64,000 nt of DNA from Anaeramoeba flamelloides. Lineage: Eukaryota; Metamonada; Anaeramoebidae. The translations under genes were made by a program, and so were the position numbers. The stretch lies in assembly GCA_027625915.1 (NCBI GenBank), contig JANTQA010000015.1, positions 3,873,001-3,937,000 of the forward strand, in the 5' to 3' direction. Under the pieces are notes generated by a model, which worked only from the letters and a program-made list of their open reading frames with translations, did no database searches and had not been told where the DNA came from. Shown in pieces: positions 34,919 through 45,545 of the stretch (position 1 is its first letter; the number at the start of each line of letters is the position of its first letter).

Positions 34919-35334
34919 TTTTTACCAATTGTTTACGATTTCGTTATTAATGATTAATTACATCTTATTTTTATATAGTGCCTTTACAATTAAATCTTAC
35001 TTAATAAATGTCAAGTATTCAATTCTTTTTTTTTAGTATTATTTTTTGCTAGTTGTTCTTACCTTTTGAAATTTTGGTAAAATTTTGAGAAAAATGAATC
35101 TTCTGAAAAGTTTTTTTTTTTTTTTTTTTTACCAGAAAAACATTAGACTTTTAATTAATTATACAAATTATTGAATTAGTAAAAAACAAAAAACAAAAGC
35201 ATAATTAGTTATATTAGCTGAATAAATAAAAACCTAATTACACTTATTATTATGATTATTATTATTATTTTTATTGAACTTTTGAATTTTTTTACAAAAT
35301 TTGAAAAAGTAAATAATTTATTTCTTATTTAACG

Positions 35335-35470
35335 CATGAGTGTCTACTCGAGAGAAGTCGGAAATTATCTTATGCTAGTGTTGAATGTTAAATATATAAG
35401 TTGGCTATGGTTCAAATGTCTGGAAAATTCGATATAGTAAAATAATACTAATAATTGATCTCATCAATTA
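35335..35470 (+). mobile_element. TTAA-family TIR element, 5' fragment, diverged
   Basis: GTGTCTAC..GAGAAG, CTATGGTTCAAATGTCT and TTGATCTCATCAATTAAAAA occur in the same order as in copies A, D and E. The terminus is eroded. Confidence 0.5.
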
Positions 35471-38243
35471 AAAAATAGAATATAAACTCTTTTTCAGTCA
35501 AAATGGCAAAGTTTTATTGAAGAAAAAGATCATATCCTATGAGTTGTACTAGTATTCTTCTCAAAATAAATTTTCAATATTTAGATTAGATCATTTTTTC
35601 TCATTTTAGCCAAATTTTTTTTTTCATGAATTACGTCACAAAAGTTTCCAATATATTTTAAACTTTTTTGGAAAATTATTAATCAGTTAAAGACGTGTTC
35701 TTTTTAATAGATAAACTCAAATGAAATTAATCGATGTTATTTAACTTTTGATCAACAATTATTATTTTAGAGAATTTACAATAAATTTACCTATACATCA
35801 TTTTTTAGTTATAATTACTTCAAACCTTTTGTATAAAAATCTTTTTATTATTATTATATTCTTTATTATTTTCTTTTATGTGTTTTGCCAATAATAAATA
35901 ATTGTTAACATTTCAATTAGTTAGTAGTTCTCATCCAGTATTTCTTTATATAATTTATTATCTCAGTTTTTTTATCAAAACCAAAATAAAAATCTTCAAC
36001 AGAGTTAAAAAAGTTAAAAGAATCAAAATAATACAATTTCATTCAAATTGGAAATAAGATTGATTTTTAAAAAATATGTAAATCATTTTTTCCTTTATTT
36101 ATTTTGTTGTTTTCATTTTATTATTTTGAATAATCTTACCTGTTTCATTAGATCAATAATTATTTTTCACAATTATTTGATATTTAATAAAGTTGGGTAA
36201 TTTTAAATTGAAGAACTGAAATTTAATTATTTGATAGTCGATAACCATTGGATCGATCAATAATTTGAATAGAATTTCTACAAATTTACTAAACACATTT
36301 TTTTTTTAGATACTCTTTGAATTAAAAGTCTCAAATTTAGTTACTTCAAGACTCTCTCTTTAACTGAATAGAGGAGGTTTCATTTAACCATAAAGAATTT
36401 ATCCAATAATTTTTTTCTACTCTATCCACAATTCTTAACACATCAATAATTTATTTTTATTGATAATTATTTATTTTTTGTTGTGAGTATTAAAATTTAT
36501 ACAAAATTACAACATTTCAATTAACAAATTTTTCTAATTTGATATTTTTTCTAGAATTGATTCAAGAAGATTTATTTTAAGAAAATGGAATTTTGATGTG
36601 TTAAAAATTTTTAATTGGAGTTTATTATGATATCTTGTTAATACAAAATTTTAAAATTTGAGTTTTGGTTAGTATCTAAAAATTTGTTTTTTTTTGAAAA
36701 AATAAATAATTCATCGAAAGATTATGTTTAACAAATTATTTCAGTAATATCGAAAATATATCAAAAAAAACATACTTTAGTAAAAATTAAAAAAATTTCA
36801 AAGAGTTTGTGTTTTAATTATTAAAAATTATTAGAATAGTTCTTGATGTAAAAAATAATAAAATTAAATAATTTTAAAATAAAAATATTTTTTCCAATTC
36901 AAAATAGTGTAAACACTATTAATGATTTCAAAAAATAAATCAATTAAAGGATTTAAAAAAATTGAGAATTTAAAATATATTATAAATTAAGGAAATTTCA
37001 CTAATTTAAACCCAATTAAAATAAAAATTATAAAAAATATCTTGTTACAATTCAAAAAATGTTCAATAATTGGTGAATTAACCCAATTAAGAATAATATT
37101 GAATATATTAAAAAACCTTCAATTTTTTATTCATAAAAAATGAAATTAAAAGGTAAATTGATAATTATAGGTGAATTTCAATAATTCCCAGTTTACCAAG
37201 GTTATTTTTAAAAAAATGCTATATACACTAACGAACCTTATTGGTAATTTATTCATTAAATTTCAATTTGAGTTTCGAAAAAAATATGATACTCGAATTT
37301 CAGTCTTAAATTTCTTAAATACTTATATTAAGACAAAATCAAATAATGAAAATAAAAATTATAAAACATGTTTTATAATGATTGAAATTGCAATTTTTTT
37401 GATTCAATCAATTATAAAATAATTAGAAAAACAATAAAAAAAAATTATTTGTAATAAAATTATCATAAATTTTTATTAAAGTAAAATCAAGGGGAAGGAC
37501 TTCGTATATTCCAAGGAAACTCTTTATTACAAATTTTATTTACCCTAATTCACCATTTTCTTTTATTAAAAATTCTATAATTAAAAGATCATTGTCAAAT
37601 GTTTGTAGATGATTTAATACTAATTATCAAAAGAAATAAGAATCCAAGTAAAACAAAAATTTCTTTCAAATAACTAAATTTTTATTCAATTTGAACTAAA
37701 ACCTCATAAAGATAAAACAAGTATATCAAAAGATTTTCTAAAAAAATAACCATTTGGGTTTGTTTAGATAAAATTTCACATATTTTTTATATTTTAAAAC
37801 AATCTAAAGAAAAATATAAACAATCGTTCAATGACAATTCTCTGTAAAATAATTTCAAAAATAGATTATTTAAATATTTTATATCACGTCAATTAACATA
37901 TCGATTAGAAAATTTTAATTATAAAATAAAAACGTTAAATTATTTATATTCTTGGATTAATTCGTGTATTCATGGAATATGAAAAATAAACCAAAACACC
38001 AATTTATATTTACAAAACAGAATTTTAAAAAGAAAATATGATAATTTCAGTAAATAAAAAAAAAATTAAATTAAAAAATAAATTATATTAACTTATCTCT
38101 TCCTAATTTAGAAAAATTAATAAAATTTAATCAAAGAATAAATAATAAAATCACCCGAAATTCAAAAGATCTAATTGAACTAATAAAAATTGAAATATAT
38201 TAGTACACATAGAATGATTTGATGGATTTCAAAAGTTGAAAAT

Positions 38244-38743
38244 GTCGTTAGGTTTTTTTTTAATTTTAGAAATAAACCGAAAATTTCTTAAATTTTCTTT
38301 TTATTTCTCAAATTAAAAAAAACCAAGAAACTTTTAGTTAGGTTTTCCAAAATTTAAAAGAGCAGATTAAAAGTCAAGATTTTGATTTTTTATACTTTTT
38401 ACCTTTTCCAAATTTCCCTTCTTAAGTTACTTGGGCTCTATGTTCCTTCTCTTTTTGTTTTTTTTAGGTGTTTGGGAAAGGTAAAAAGTATAAAAAATCA
38501 TTATAAGAATTGGTTGACCTGATCATGACTAACCCAACCAAACTTGTTCATGATCAGATCTTCGACGAATTGAGCTGGACTTATGCAACTGAACTGAATC
38601 CAACGAATGCGATCTGAAACCAACCAAAGTGAACCGAATTGAACTTTCCGTACTATCTGTCGAGTCGTTACTTTGACTGGGTTTTTGCTGTCGAGTCGGT
38701 ATCTTGTACTGGGATTTTGCGAAAACAAGATTTGGGAAACTTA

Positions 38744-38782
<39 letters not shown>

Positions 38783-39440
38783 ACACAAAAAAAAAAAATA
38801 AAAAAAAAAGCAAAGCAACTGAAAAGAAAATTTCGAAAACCAAATCTTATTCTTAAAAACTCAGCACTTTATAGATTCAACCCATCTATAAAGTTCTAAA
38901 TCAAAATTTAATAAACAGCCTTTTTCATTTGATCTATAGTTGTTCAAATATTTAGAACTCTTTATTAAAACAACCTATGGTGGCGATCCAAAAAAAACGA
39001 CATAAAAGGAAACAACCACCAGCCCATTCAACACTTGGGGCACAAAAAAAACTTTTCACTGAAAGTTTTTTCTTTTTTCGATTATTTTTTGACTCTCTTT
39101 CATTTCTTGCTTTTCTTTCTCTTTTTCTTGTCTTTTTTCCGAAATAATTTATTCTTTTCATTTTTTAAAGAAAAGATATCCTTTGAGCTGTAATCCTGCT
39201 TACATTACAGTTAGGATAAAAAAACCCTAAATACAATTTTAGAGTTTCAGGCAAATAGGAGGTAATTTTGTTGAATCACCTCTCCTCAACAATAAAAAAA
39301 AAAAATAAAAGTCAAGATTTTCTTACATTCTTTTGTATTCTGAAAAAACACAGTTAGTTTTTTTTTAATTTTGTAAAATAATAGAAAATTTAAGAAATTT
39401 CCTTTTTATTTCTTAAAGTAAAAATAAGCTGGCACTCTAT
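38244..39440. repeat. Hairpin-module array inside LINE L3, split by a retroposed insert
   Basis: Left part 38244-38383: TCGTTAGGT, then B (TTTTAGAAATAAACCGAAAA ... TTTATTTCTCAAATTAAA), a linker, and half of an A module. Right part 39322-39440: the other half of that A module (CTTACATTCTTTTGTATTCT) and one B. The halves join cleanly once the insert and one target copy are removed. Confidence 0.8.
38384..39305 (+). mobile_element. 922-bp retroposed insert with 16-bp target-site duplication and poly(A) tail
   Basis: TAAAAGTCAAGATTTT occurs at 38368-38383 and again at 39306-39321, bracketing the insert; the 3' end is AATA followed by A12. That pattern is target-primed reverse transcription. The 5' ~115 bp forms a hairpin (TTTTTATACTTTTTACC at 38386 against GGTAAAAAGTATAAAAA at about 38480). 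38520-38735 is clearly richer in G+C than anything nearby and contains two tandem ~33-bp units starting CTGTCGAGTCG. An A36 run follows at 38745-38780. No ORF of note, so it is SINE-like or a retrocopied transcript; family unknown. Confidence 0.75.
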
Positions 39441-40300
39441 GATACCCCACAAAAATATTTTACAATTATTAAAAATTAAACTTATTCATTAAAGTCATAA
39501 AAATATTTAAGTTATCCATCCAGTTCAACAATTCTAAAATTCAGATCATTTACTAATTGCTTATATACTATTACTATGTGATCAATAAAAATTCAAATAA
39601 ATTTTGTCCTTTATGTTTAAAATATGAACATAAAGAAATAATAGAAAATATAAATCGTTTTTTAAGGATATTCACTTCCTATGAAAAAGATAGATTAATA
39701 TTTGATAACAAATTAAAAGAAATAAATCTTCATGAATTAATTAAAAACAAACAGTTTGAAATTTTTTTCAAGTATTAATAATCGTGAAATCTATGATTTC
39801 ACACTTAAATTTCTGAAAGGAAATTTAAGTATAAGGGCAGCTAGAGTGTAATTTACACTTCTTTAATAATAAAAAAATAAATAAATAAATAAATTAATAT
39901 TTGGTGTTTTTCTTCAATAGATTTCAGTTTTAGGTATCTTTTTATTAACCTTGATGTTTTTAGATTTATTTCTGAAGAAAAATTATTTTATTTTGAAATA
40001 GAATCAATAGAATCTTTTTTTTTTTTTTGCAGAGTTTTGGTACCCATTAAAAAATTCGTTTTTTGATTCCATAGAATTAGAATCAAATAATGTTGGAAAT
40101 TATTTTGTTAAAAATTATTCTTAAAAGGGACTTTAACCAGTAGACAATGTAGATAATAATAGTTCCATAGTATTTATTTTTATCTCATTATTCCCAATTT
40201 TAAATTTTTGTGATCCAATAAATTCAAAAAAGAAATCATTTTGGTCACTCTGATCATTTTTTTTTCAAAAATTAATAACGAATACTCTGATTTAGCAAAA

Positions 40301-41329
40301 ATGAGCGAAAAAACTCTCGAACAGCAATTTTTTCAAGATCTTTCAACCGAAACGAGATCGTATTTGTATGGTTTAATATGTGGAAGGGGAAAGGTTGTCT
40401 CAAAAGGTACTCTTGAATTTACAATCCCACTTGGTGATTCAAACATAATTCAATTGGTCGAAAAAGAATTTGAAGACAAAATTGATTATCAAGTCAAGAT
40501 CTTTAACAGCAGCTTAAAGTTCAGTGTTCGTGCTGAAAGCAACCTTTCTTTAGATTTCAATTTAGATAATTATAACAAATCCTCAGAACAACTGGCCATA
40601 AGCGGGATCAGGGCGCTTTTTGATTATTTTGCTTTTATTGAGTATGAAGGGAATTGCCTTTGCTGTATCTTCGCTTTCACAAATGAAAACGCCTTGCAAA
40701 CAATTCGCAAACAAGTAAGCTTCCCAAGTGAAAAAACGAACCGTGGGTTAGAATTTAAAAAGCAAAACGCTTATGATCTCTTATCTCTACTTTATTCAAA
40801 ATCAACAATCCATAACAACCGAATTTATCCAAAATGGATCCAGCTTGCGTCCTATGGAACATTAATGCAAAGCAACGGTTTCAACAATAATAACCCCAAA
40901 CAACTTGAATTTAAATGGAGATCCAGTGACAAAAATGCTGTTCCTCCATACAAACCAAGGGCTTCTGATTCTGGTTATGATCTTACAATTATCAAAATCA
41001 AAAAAATTGTCAACAATGTCATTTTTTGTGATACGGGCGTCCAAATAGAGCCACCATTTGGCTATTATTTTGATTTAGTTCCTAGAAGTTCAATTAGTCG
41101 CATGGGTTATATACTCGCGAATTCAGTTGGGATCATTGACGCTGCATATCGTGGGAATATACTCATACCTTTAATAAAAATCGACGAAAACGCTCAAGAG
41201 CTTACCTTCCCCATAAGGGTCGCACAATTAATACCAAGAAGAATTGTCGATATGAAAGTCGTAAAGTGTGACAAACTTTTAGAAACAGAAAGAGGAAATA
41301 AAGGTTTTGGTAGTTCAGGCAAAAAATAA
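40301..41329 (+). CDS. dUTPase with degenerate two-repeat LAGLIDADG-like N-terminal domain
   Basis: dUTPase hydrolyses dUTP to dUMP and pyrophosphate, keeping uracil out of DNA. Single exon, 342 aa, start ATG at 40301; an upstream TTG-initiated reading is not credible. All five trimeric dUTPase motifs are present: SDSGYDL (222-228), PRSSIS (261-266), GIIDAAYRGNI (277-287, Asp280 and Tyr283), RVAQLI (306-311), RGNKGFGSSG (331-340). Residues 1-195 are not found in ordinary cellular dUTPases. YLYGLICGRGKV (21-32) and SGIRALFDYFAFI (101-113) sit where paired LAGLIDADG helices would be, each followed by strand-rich segments and LLSLLYSKS (160-168). The metal-binding acids are absent (GRG instead of GDG; YFA instead of a DG pair), so nuclease activity is unlikely. 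ANSVGIID after PRSSIS and the fusion itself recall, from memory, dUTPases of giant viruses. The gene looks intact. Confidence 0.88.
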   Translation: MSEKTLEQQFFQDLSTETRSYLYGLICGRGKVVSKGTLEFTIPLGDSNIIQLVEKEFEDKIDYQVKIFNSSLKFSVRAESNLSLDFNLDNYNKSSEQLAISGIRALFDYFAFIEYEGNCLCCIFAFTNENALQTIRKQVSFPSEKTNRGLEFKKQNAYDLLSLLYSKSTIHNNRIYPKWIQLASYGTLMQSNGFNNNNPKQLEFKWRSSDKNAVPPYKPRASDSGYDLTIIKIKKIVNNVIFCDTGVQIEPPFGYYFDLVPRSSISRMGYILANSVGIIDAAYRGNILIPLIKIDENAQELTFPIRVAQLIPRRIVDMKVVKCDKLLETERGNKGFGSSGKK

Positions 41330-41502
41330 AATAACTGCAATTGGATAATTAATTTTATTATGATCTTTCCTCTTTTGAAAAAGTTTCCTTTTTTCGGAGA
41401 AAAACTGAAAAAATTAAATAAAGTAATTGTGATTTAAATAAAGATCCAAAAACACCTTTTTTATAATTATTAAAAAATTTTCAAAAACATAAACTAAACT
41501 CT

Positions 41503-41855
41503 TTTTCAAAAATTGTGACTCACCAGAATTAACTGAGAAAAATAAAAATTATCCTTTAGTATTCAAGAACAATTAATAACTAAATATGACTTGTAATTCT
41601 CTTTTAAGTCATTCTAAATCTATAAAAGCCTGATATAGTAAAAATTAAAAAAAATAAAACCAAAAACTAAAAAAAAGTGAGTCACAATTTTTGAAAAGAG
41701 CATTACCGATTTTTTATTACTGAATTTTTACTGAAAAAAAGTTGAACACCAAGATTTTTTATGAATAATTAGATCCATTTTAAAAGACATTACATAGTCG
41801 AAATTTTCCTAGTGATTATTGGTCTTTTCGAAGATCTCTTTTTTTTTTCCACATG

Positions 41856-41932
<77 letters not shown>

Positions 41933-42105
41933 AAAACAAAAACAAAAGAAAAACAAAAATTTGAAAAAGCAAAACTAAAATTTGCAAAATTAGAAAAAAT
42001 GATTCTGATCCAAAAATTTGAAAATATTTTTTGTAAAGAATACTGGAATAACCCTCAAAACAACTCCCATTAACATTATAAAGTGAGTCAAAATTTATGA
42101 AAAAT
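41503..42105. mobile_element. ~600-bp element with three copies of its terminal repeat, copy 1
   Basis: Left end TTTTCAAAAATTGTGACTCA, right end GTGAGTCAAAATTTATGAAA (inverse), plus an internal inverse copy GTGAGTCACAATTTTTGAAA at 41677-41698. Collinear with 55283-55871. The right half contains TGATTATTGGTCTTTT, a long A run (68 A at 41863-41930) and GAAAAAATGATT(C/A)T(G/A)ATCC. In copy 2 this half is open as a Lys-rich peptide ending GINPQNNFH; here that frame is disrupted. Origin unknown. Confidence 0.75.
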
Positions 42106-42293
42106 AGTTTATTTAACAAAAATAGCACCACACTTCCGTTTATTTCTTACCATTGATACTTGAGTATTCTACTGCCAAAGTTTCAAAATATAAATAAATT
42201 TTTTCTCCCTAATATCATCATTTAATTAATTTTTTTTAGATCACAGAATGGGAAAATAAAGAAGAAAAAAAGGAATAATAAAAAATTGTTTAA

Positions 42294-42545
42294 GGGATTA
42301 GCGTCTACCAAAAAGAAATCTAAAATTAAAGTATGATGTAATTGGAGGTAAATTATATTATTGAGCCATTGTTCAAATGTATCTAAAAAATCGATTAGTA
42401 AAGTAGTAATATTTGTTGATCTCATCAATTAAAAATGATCCAGTATAAGTAAAAAACCAAAGAATTTCAGAAAAAATCGGATTTTGGCCATAAATTTAAA
42501 GGCCGAATCATAAATCAAAAGAATTCAACATTGAAAAGTATCTGT
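42294..42545 (+). mobile_element. TTAA-family TIR element, copy D, 3'-truncated
   Basis: TTAA at 42290-42293, then GGGATTAGCGTCTACC and good similarity to copies A and E through TTGATCTCATCAATTAAAAA and GGCCATAAATTTAAAGG. Similarity stops around 42545, so the right half and right terminal repeat are missing. Confidence 0.8.
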
Positions 42546-43102
42546 CGTTATTTGAATGAATTTGAGAAAATAAGTAATATATTTATCTTGACTGTGCATT
42601 TTTTATAGTATCCGATAAGAATTATAACATTCATTTTCGAAATAATAAATCAAATTGTATGAGTTTTTTTTTTGTTAGAGTTGTGAGGAACTTTAAGGAA
42701 AAAAAATTAATTAAAATAAAAATAAAAAATAATATTCTTAAGAGTTTTTTTATTCTTTTTGGATCTTAAAACGAATTGAATTTACGAATTCTTAATAAAA
42801 GTTTTTCAAGTAAATACCTCAAACTAAAAAAAAAACAATTGACTAACTAAGAAAAAGTTTTTTGAAAAGATATTTCCTAATCCATTTTAAACTCACTAAT
42901 TAAATGTAATGTTAAATACCAGAGATTTCAAAAACCAATTTTTTAGAAAAAACAATTAAAAGTTTAAAATTTGATCAGAGAAAATTCACTTTTCTTCTAT
43001 TCCTCTATCTCTTGCTTCTATTATATCTAGTGACGGTTTCCAAACAATTCAACCTGTTAAATCACAAAACAAAAAAAAAAAAAAAAAATGACGAATTCAA
43101 TA

Positions 43103-43296
43103 CAGTCAGTTCCACTTTTAAGACACAAACTTTCAACGTAATTTAAGGCACAAAAAAATCACAAATTAAGACACAAAATTTGCAATTTATTTTTTTACAA
43201 TTTATTTTACTAGAATCCGAATTTTGTGCCTTAATTTGAATATTAATTATGTTTTAACTTTCGTTGCAGTTTGTGTCTTAAAAGTGGAACTGACTC
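43103..43296. mobile_element. MITE, family CAGTCAGTTCC, copy (194 bp)
   Basis: TA then CAGTCAGTTCCACTTTTAAG, inner AAATTTAAGGCACAAA-type blocks, and the inverted end CTTAAAAGTGGAACTGACTC before TA. Nearly the whole element is palindromic. CAGT-type ends and TA flanks fit Tc1/mariner-derived MITEs. Confidence 0.85.
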
Positions 43297-44139
43297 TAAA
43301 ACTCAAATCAGTACACTAACATTTAAGAAAGAATTTTGATCCAAGATTTAATCAACTTTAATATTCCGAGAAAATTCGTTATTAATTATCTTTTTTCAGC
43401 TTAGATTTTTTAAAAAAAATATAACTTGTGTTTTTTTAGTGAATTCATAAAAATATGCTGATATGAATTCTTAATAGACGATTTTTTTAATAATTCATAA
43501 TGAGAATTATAATTAGCTTATTTCTGAGAAAGGAACAACATTGTAAGAGTTATTATTTAAAATGTACTAGTCAATAATAATAATTAAAATAAAATGCAAA
43601 ACAAATAAAAAAAAAAAAAATTTCCAATTTTATTTTGGAGAAGAAATAACAAAAAATGAAAATTGCACAAAATTCAATTACTTTAATAATTTTGAAAAAA
43701 ATTAACTCAGATAAAATTTCCCAAAATCATCTTTAAATTATCAAAATCAAACAAATTGATCAATTTTATCTACAAATTTTCAACTTAATTTTTTTTTTTT
43801 ATTGTTTAAAAGATTCAAATTGGATGAATCAGATGATTAAAAGATCGTTTTTAATTAAAAATTTTTTTCGAAAAATAGTATAAGCTACAATACTTGATCT
43901 AAATAAAATTTACTAATTTGATTTATAACACAACTCTTCTAATTATAATAATTAGAATTTCCCACAATCATCCGAAAAAGTTCTTTTGAAATACCAAAAA
44001 ATAAAAAGTAACAAATTGAAAATAGTCAAAATTTAAAGAGTAAGTAAGTTTCAAGTTGTTTATCGAAAGTATATGCTAATTAAATAATCTTTGTAGATAT
44101 ATAATTTTTTATCATTTTTTAGTCTATTACAGAAGAAAA

Positions 44140-44650
44140 TAATAAATTTCTTAAATATGCCACGGTATGTAGATTAGTTGTAAAAAATTCAATTGCTTTT
44201 CTTATTTAATAATTAATTTTTGGGTTATTTTTTTGCAAATTATTTCTCAAATATGGGAAATATATTGATGTATCAATCATCTTTATACAAAAGAATAAAA
44301 AATATCATTCTTTCGACTTTTATGTTTATGAAAATTGTAATTAATATTCGAAATTAAAAAATCATAAAAAGTGTTACTTTTGGAACTTCTAAATATTAAT
44401 TTTTAAATACTGGAAAACTTTGGTTGGACTTTTATCTTTTTAGATTAGGAAAAGGAATTAAAAAAAAAGAATTGAAGAATGAAAAATTCTAATTATGGTT
44501 ATTTAATATAAAATATAATAATTTATTATTCGGTAATATTTATAATGACTTGTTGAAAACCATTTAAACAACATAGAACTTATACCATTTGATTCTAATT
44601 ACAGTATAAGTTAATTATAAATCTATCTGTTATTAAACTCATCTCTAATA
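44140..44650 (+). mobile_element. TTAA-family TIR element, copy F, diverged, 5' part missing
   Basis: Follows copies A and E from the TTTCTTAAAT(T/A)TG region: GTAGATTAGTT, TTTGCAAATTATTTCTCAAA, GGAAATATATTGATG, TGGAACTTCTAAATAT, GATTAGGAAAAGGAATTAAA and an end like AAATCTATC. The terminal inverted repeat is not preserved. Confidence 0.6.
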
Positions 44651-44774
44651 TTTAATTCATTGTTCAATGTTCACTACCATAATATTATTCAAGAAATCCT
44701 GATTCTAAAATGTAGAGAGTATTTATTTATTTATTTTTTTTGAAAAAAACTATTAAAGTCAATATAGTAAAATA

Positions 44775-45078
44775 AAATTTTCAATTTAAAAGATATTTAT
44801 TAAATTTTAAATTCTTTTAAAATACATGAATATAACTGCTTAGCCGTGATAAAAAAATATAAATTTTTTACTCTTAAATTTGAAAAAAATTTTAATAGAA
44901 CATGGAAAATTGGATTTTTATACTTAAATTGTAAAATATCTTAAAAAATAATTTTTGATCCACAATTTTTTATTAACCATGAGTGGTTGTGATAAACGAA
45001 GTTATCAAAAAGTGAAAAATACTTGTATGTTTAATTATTTTTTTCAAAAATTTTTTTCAGGATCGTGATGTGTAAGAG
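44775..45078 (+). mobile_element. Composite element, right part only (copy III)
   Basis: Aligns with 29540-29828: AAAGATATTTATTAAATTTT, TTTTTTACTCTTAAATTTGA (unoccupied TTAA at 44874-44877), AATAGAACATGGAAAATTGG, AAAAAATAATTTTTGATC, and the end TTTTTTTCAGGATCGTG. It has no hairpin array or left part. Confidence 0.75.
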
Positions 45079-45545
45079 AAATAAAATCAAGATTTAAAAT
45101 CTTTTACTCAATAAAAATAAATTGTTGGTGCATTTTTTATTGGAACTTTAAAATTTTTTTATAACTTAGATGTTTCATTTCTTTGGTGGATTAAAAAGTC
45201 ATCATATTATAATAGTGTTATGCAAATTACTTTTATAATTATCAAAGAACATCCTTATAAAAAATGAAAATAATAAAAAAAAAGGAAGAAAACAGTAAAA
45301 AAAAAAACAAAATATATTAATTTTAAAAAAGTATGTCTAAAAAAATTTTTGAATATTATCTACAAAAACAGATAACAAACTTCTCTAGATCTATTTTCAA
45401 GATTTTATTCGAAACTTTTTTTTTGGCGACGCTTTTTTAAAATGACTTTATTAAATTATATATTTATATTGTTTAAATAACATGCAAAAAGAAGGAAACA
45501 AATAAATCTATTAATAATCAAATTCCAAGTCCAAAAACAAATTTT

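Larger units (their letters stand above)
36990..39897 (+). mobile_element. LINE L3, RT to 3' tail, with nested insertions
   Basis: In shifted frames: ISIIPSLPRLFLKMLYTLTN and FEFRKKYDTRISVLNFLNTY (RT fingers), FQGNSLLQILFTL (QG..LS..LF box), FVDDLIL (37602-37622), thumb-side sequence to about 38230, a hairpin array, then NKFCPLCLKYEHKEI (zinc-like, about 39605) and a 3' end with an (AAAT)n tail at 39871-39897. Many stops and frameshifts. The tail and domain order mark a non-LTR retrotransposon of the L1-like type. Without the array and the 922-bp insert the visible LINE part is about 1.7 kb, 5'-truncated. Confidence 0.85.
34919..40300. other. 5.4-kb intergenic region between RAB24 and the dUTPase gene
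   Basis: Dominated by LINE L3 and its nested insertions (36990-39897). 34919-35330 and 35500-36980 are AT-rich with weak resemblance to the TTAA family (35335-35470; perhaps 36600-36960). 39900-40300 is the dUTPase upstream region, with no recognisable exon. Confidence 0.5.
41330..45545. other. 4.2-kb intergenic region, convergent dUTPase and SF3B4
   Basis: Repeat territory with five named elements (41503-42105, 42294-42545, 43103-43296, 44140-44650, 44775-45078). The A68 homopolymer at 41863-41930 creates long Lys/Phe frames that are not genes. Nothing is recognised in 42550-43100 or 43300-44130. Confidence 0.55.

Noticed and set aside
38529-38899. Overlapping open frames on both strands around the A36 tract
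   Set aside because: They are Lys or Phe runs created by the homopolymer inside the retroposed block, with no start context, domain or splice signals.
38880-38995. Possible LTR end and primer-binding site (TTAAAACA then TGGTGGCGATCC)
   Set aside because: The whole block is bounded by a 16-bp target duplication and ends in poly(A), which fits target-primed reverse transcription, not an LTR element; no second LTR is seen.
41790-42131. Phe-rich minus-strand frame and Lys-rich plus-strand frame
   Set aside because: Produced by the A68 run within a repeat element.
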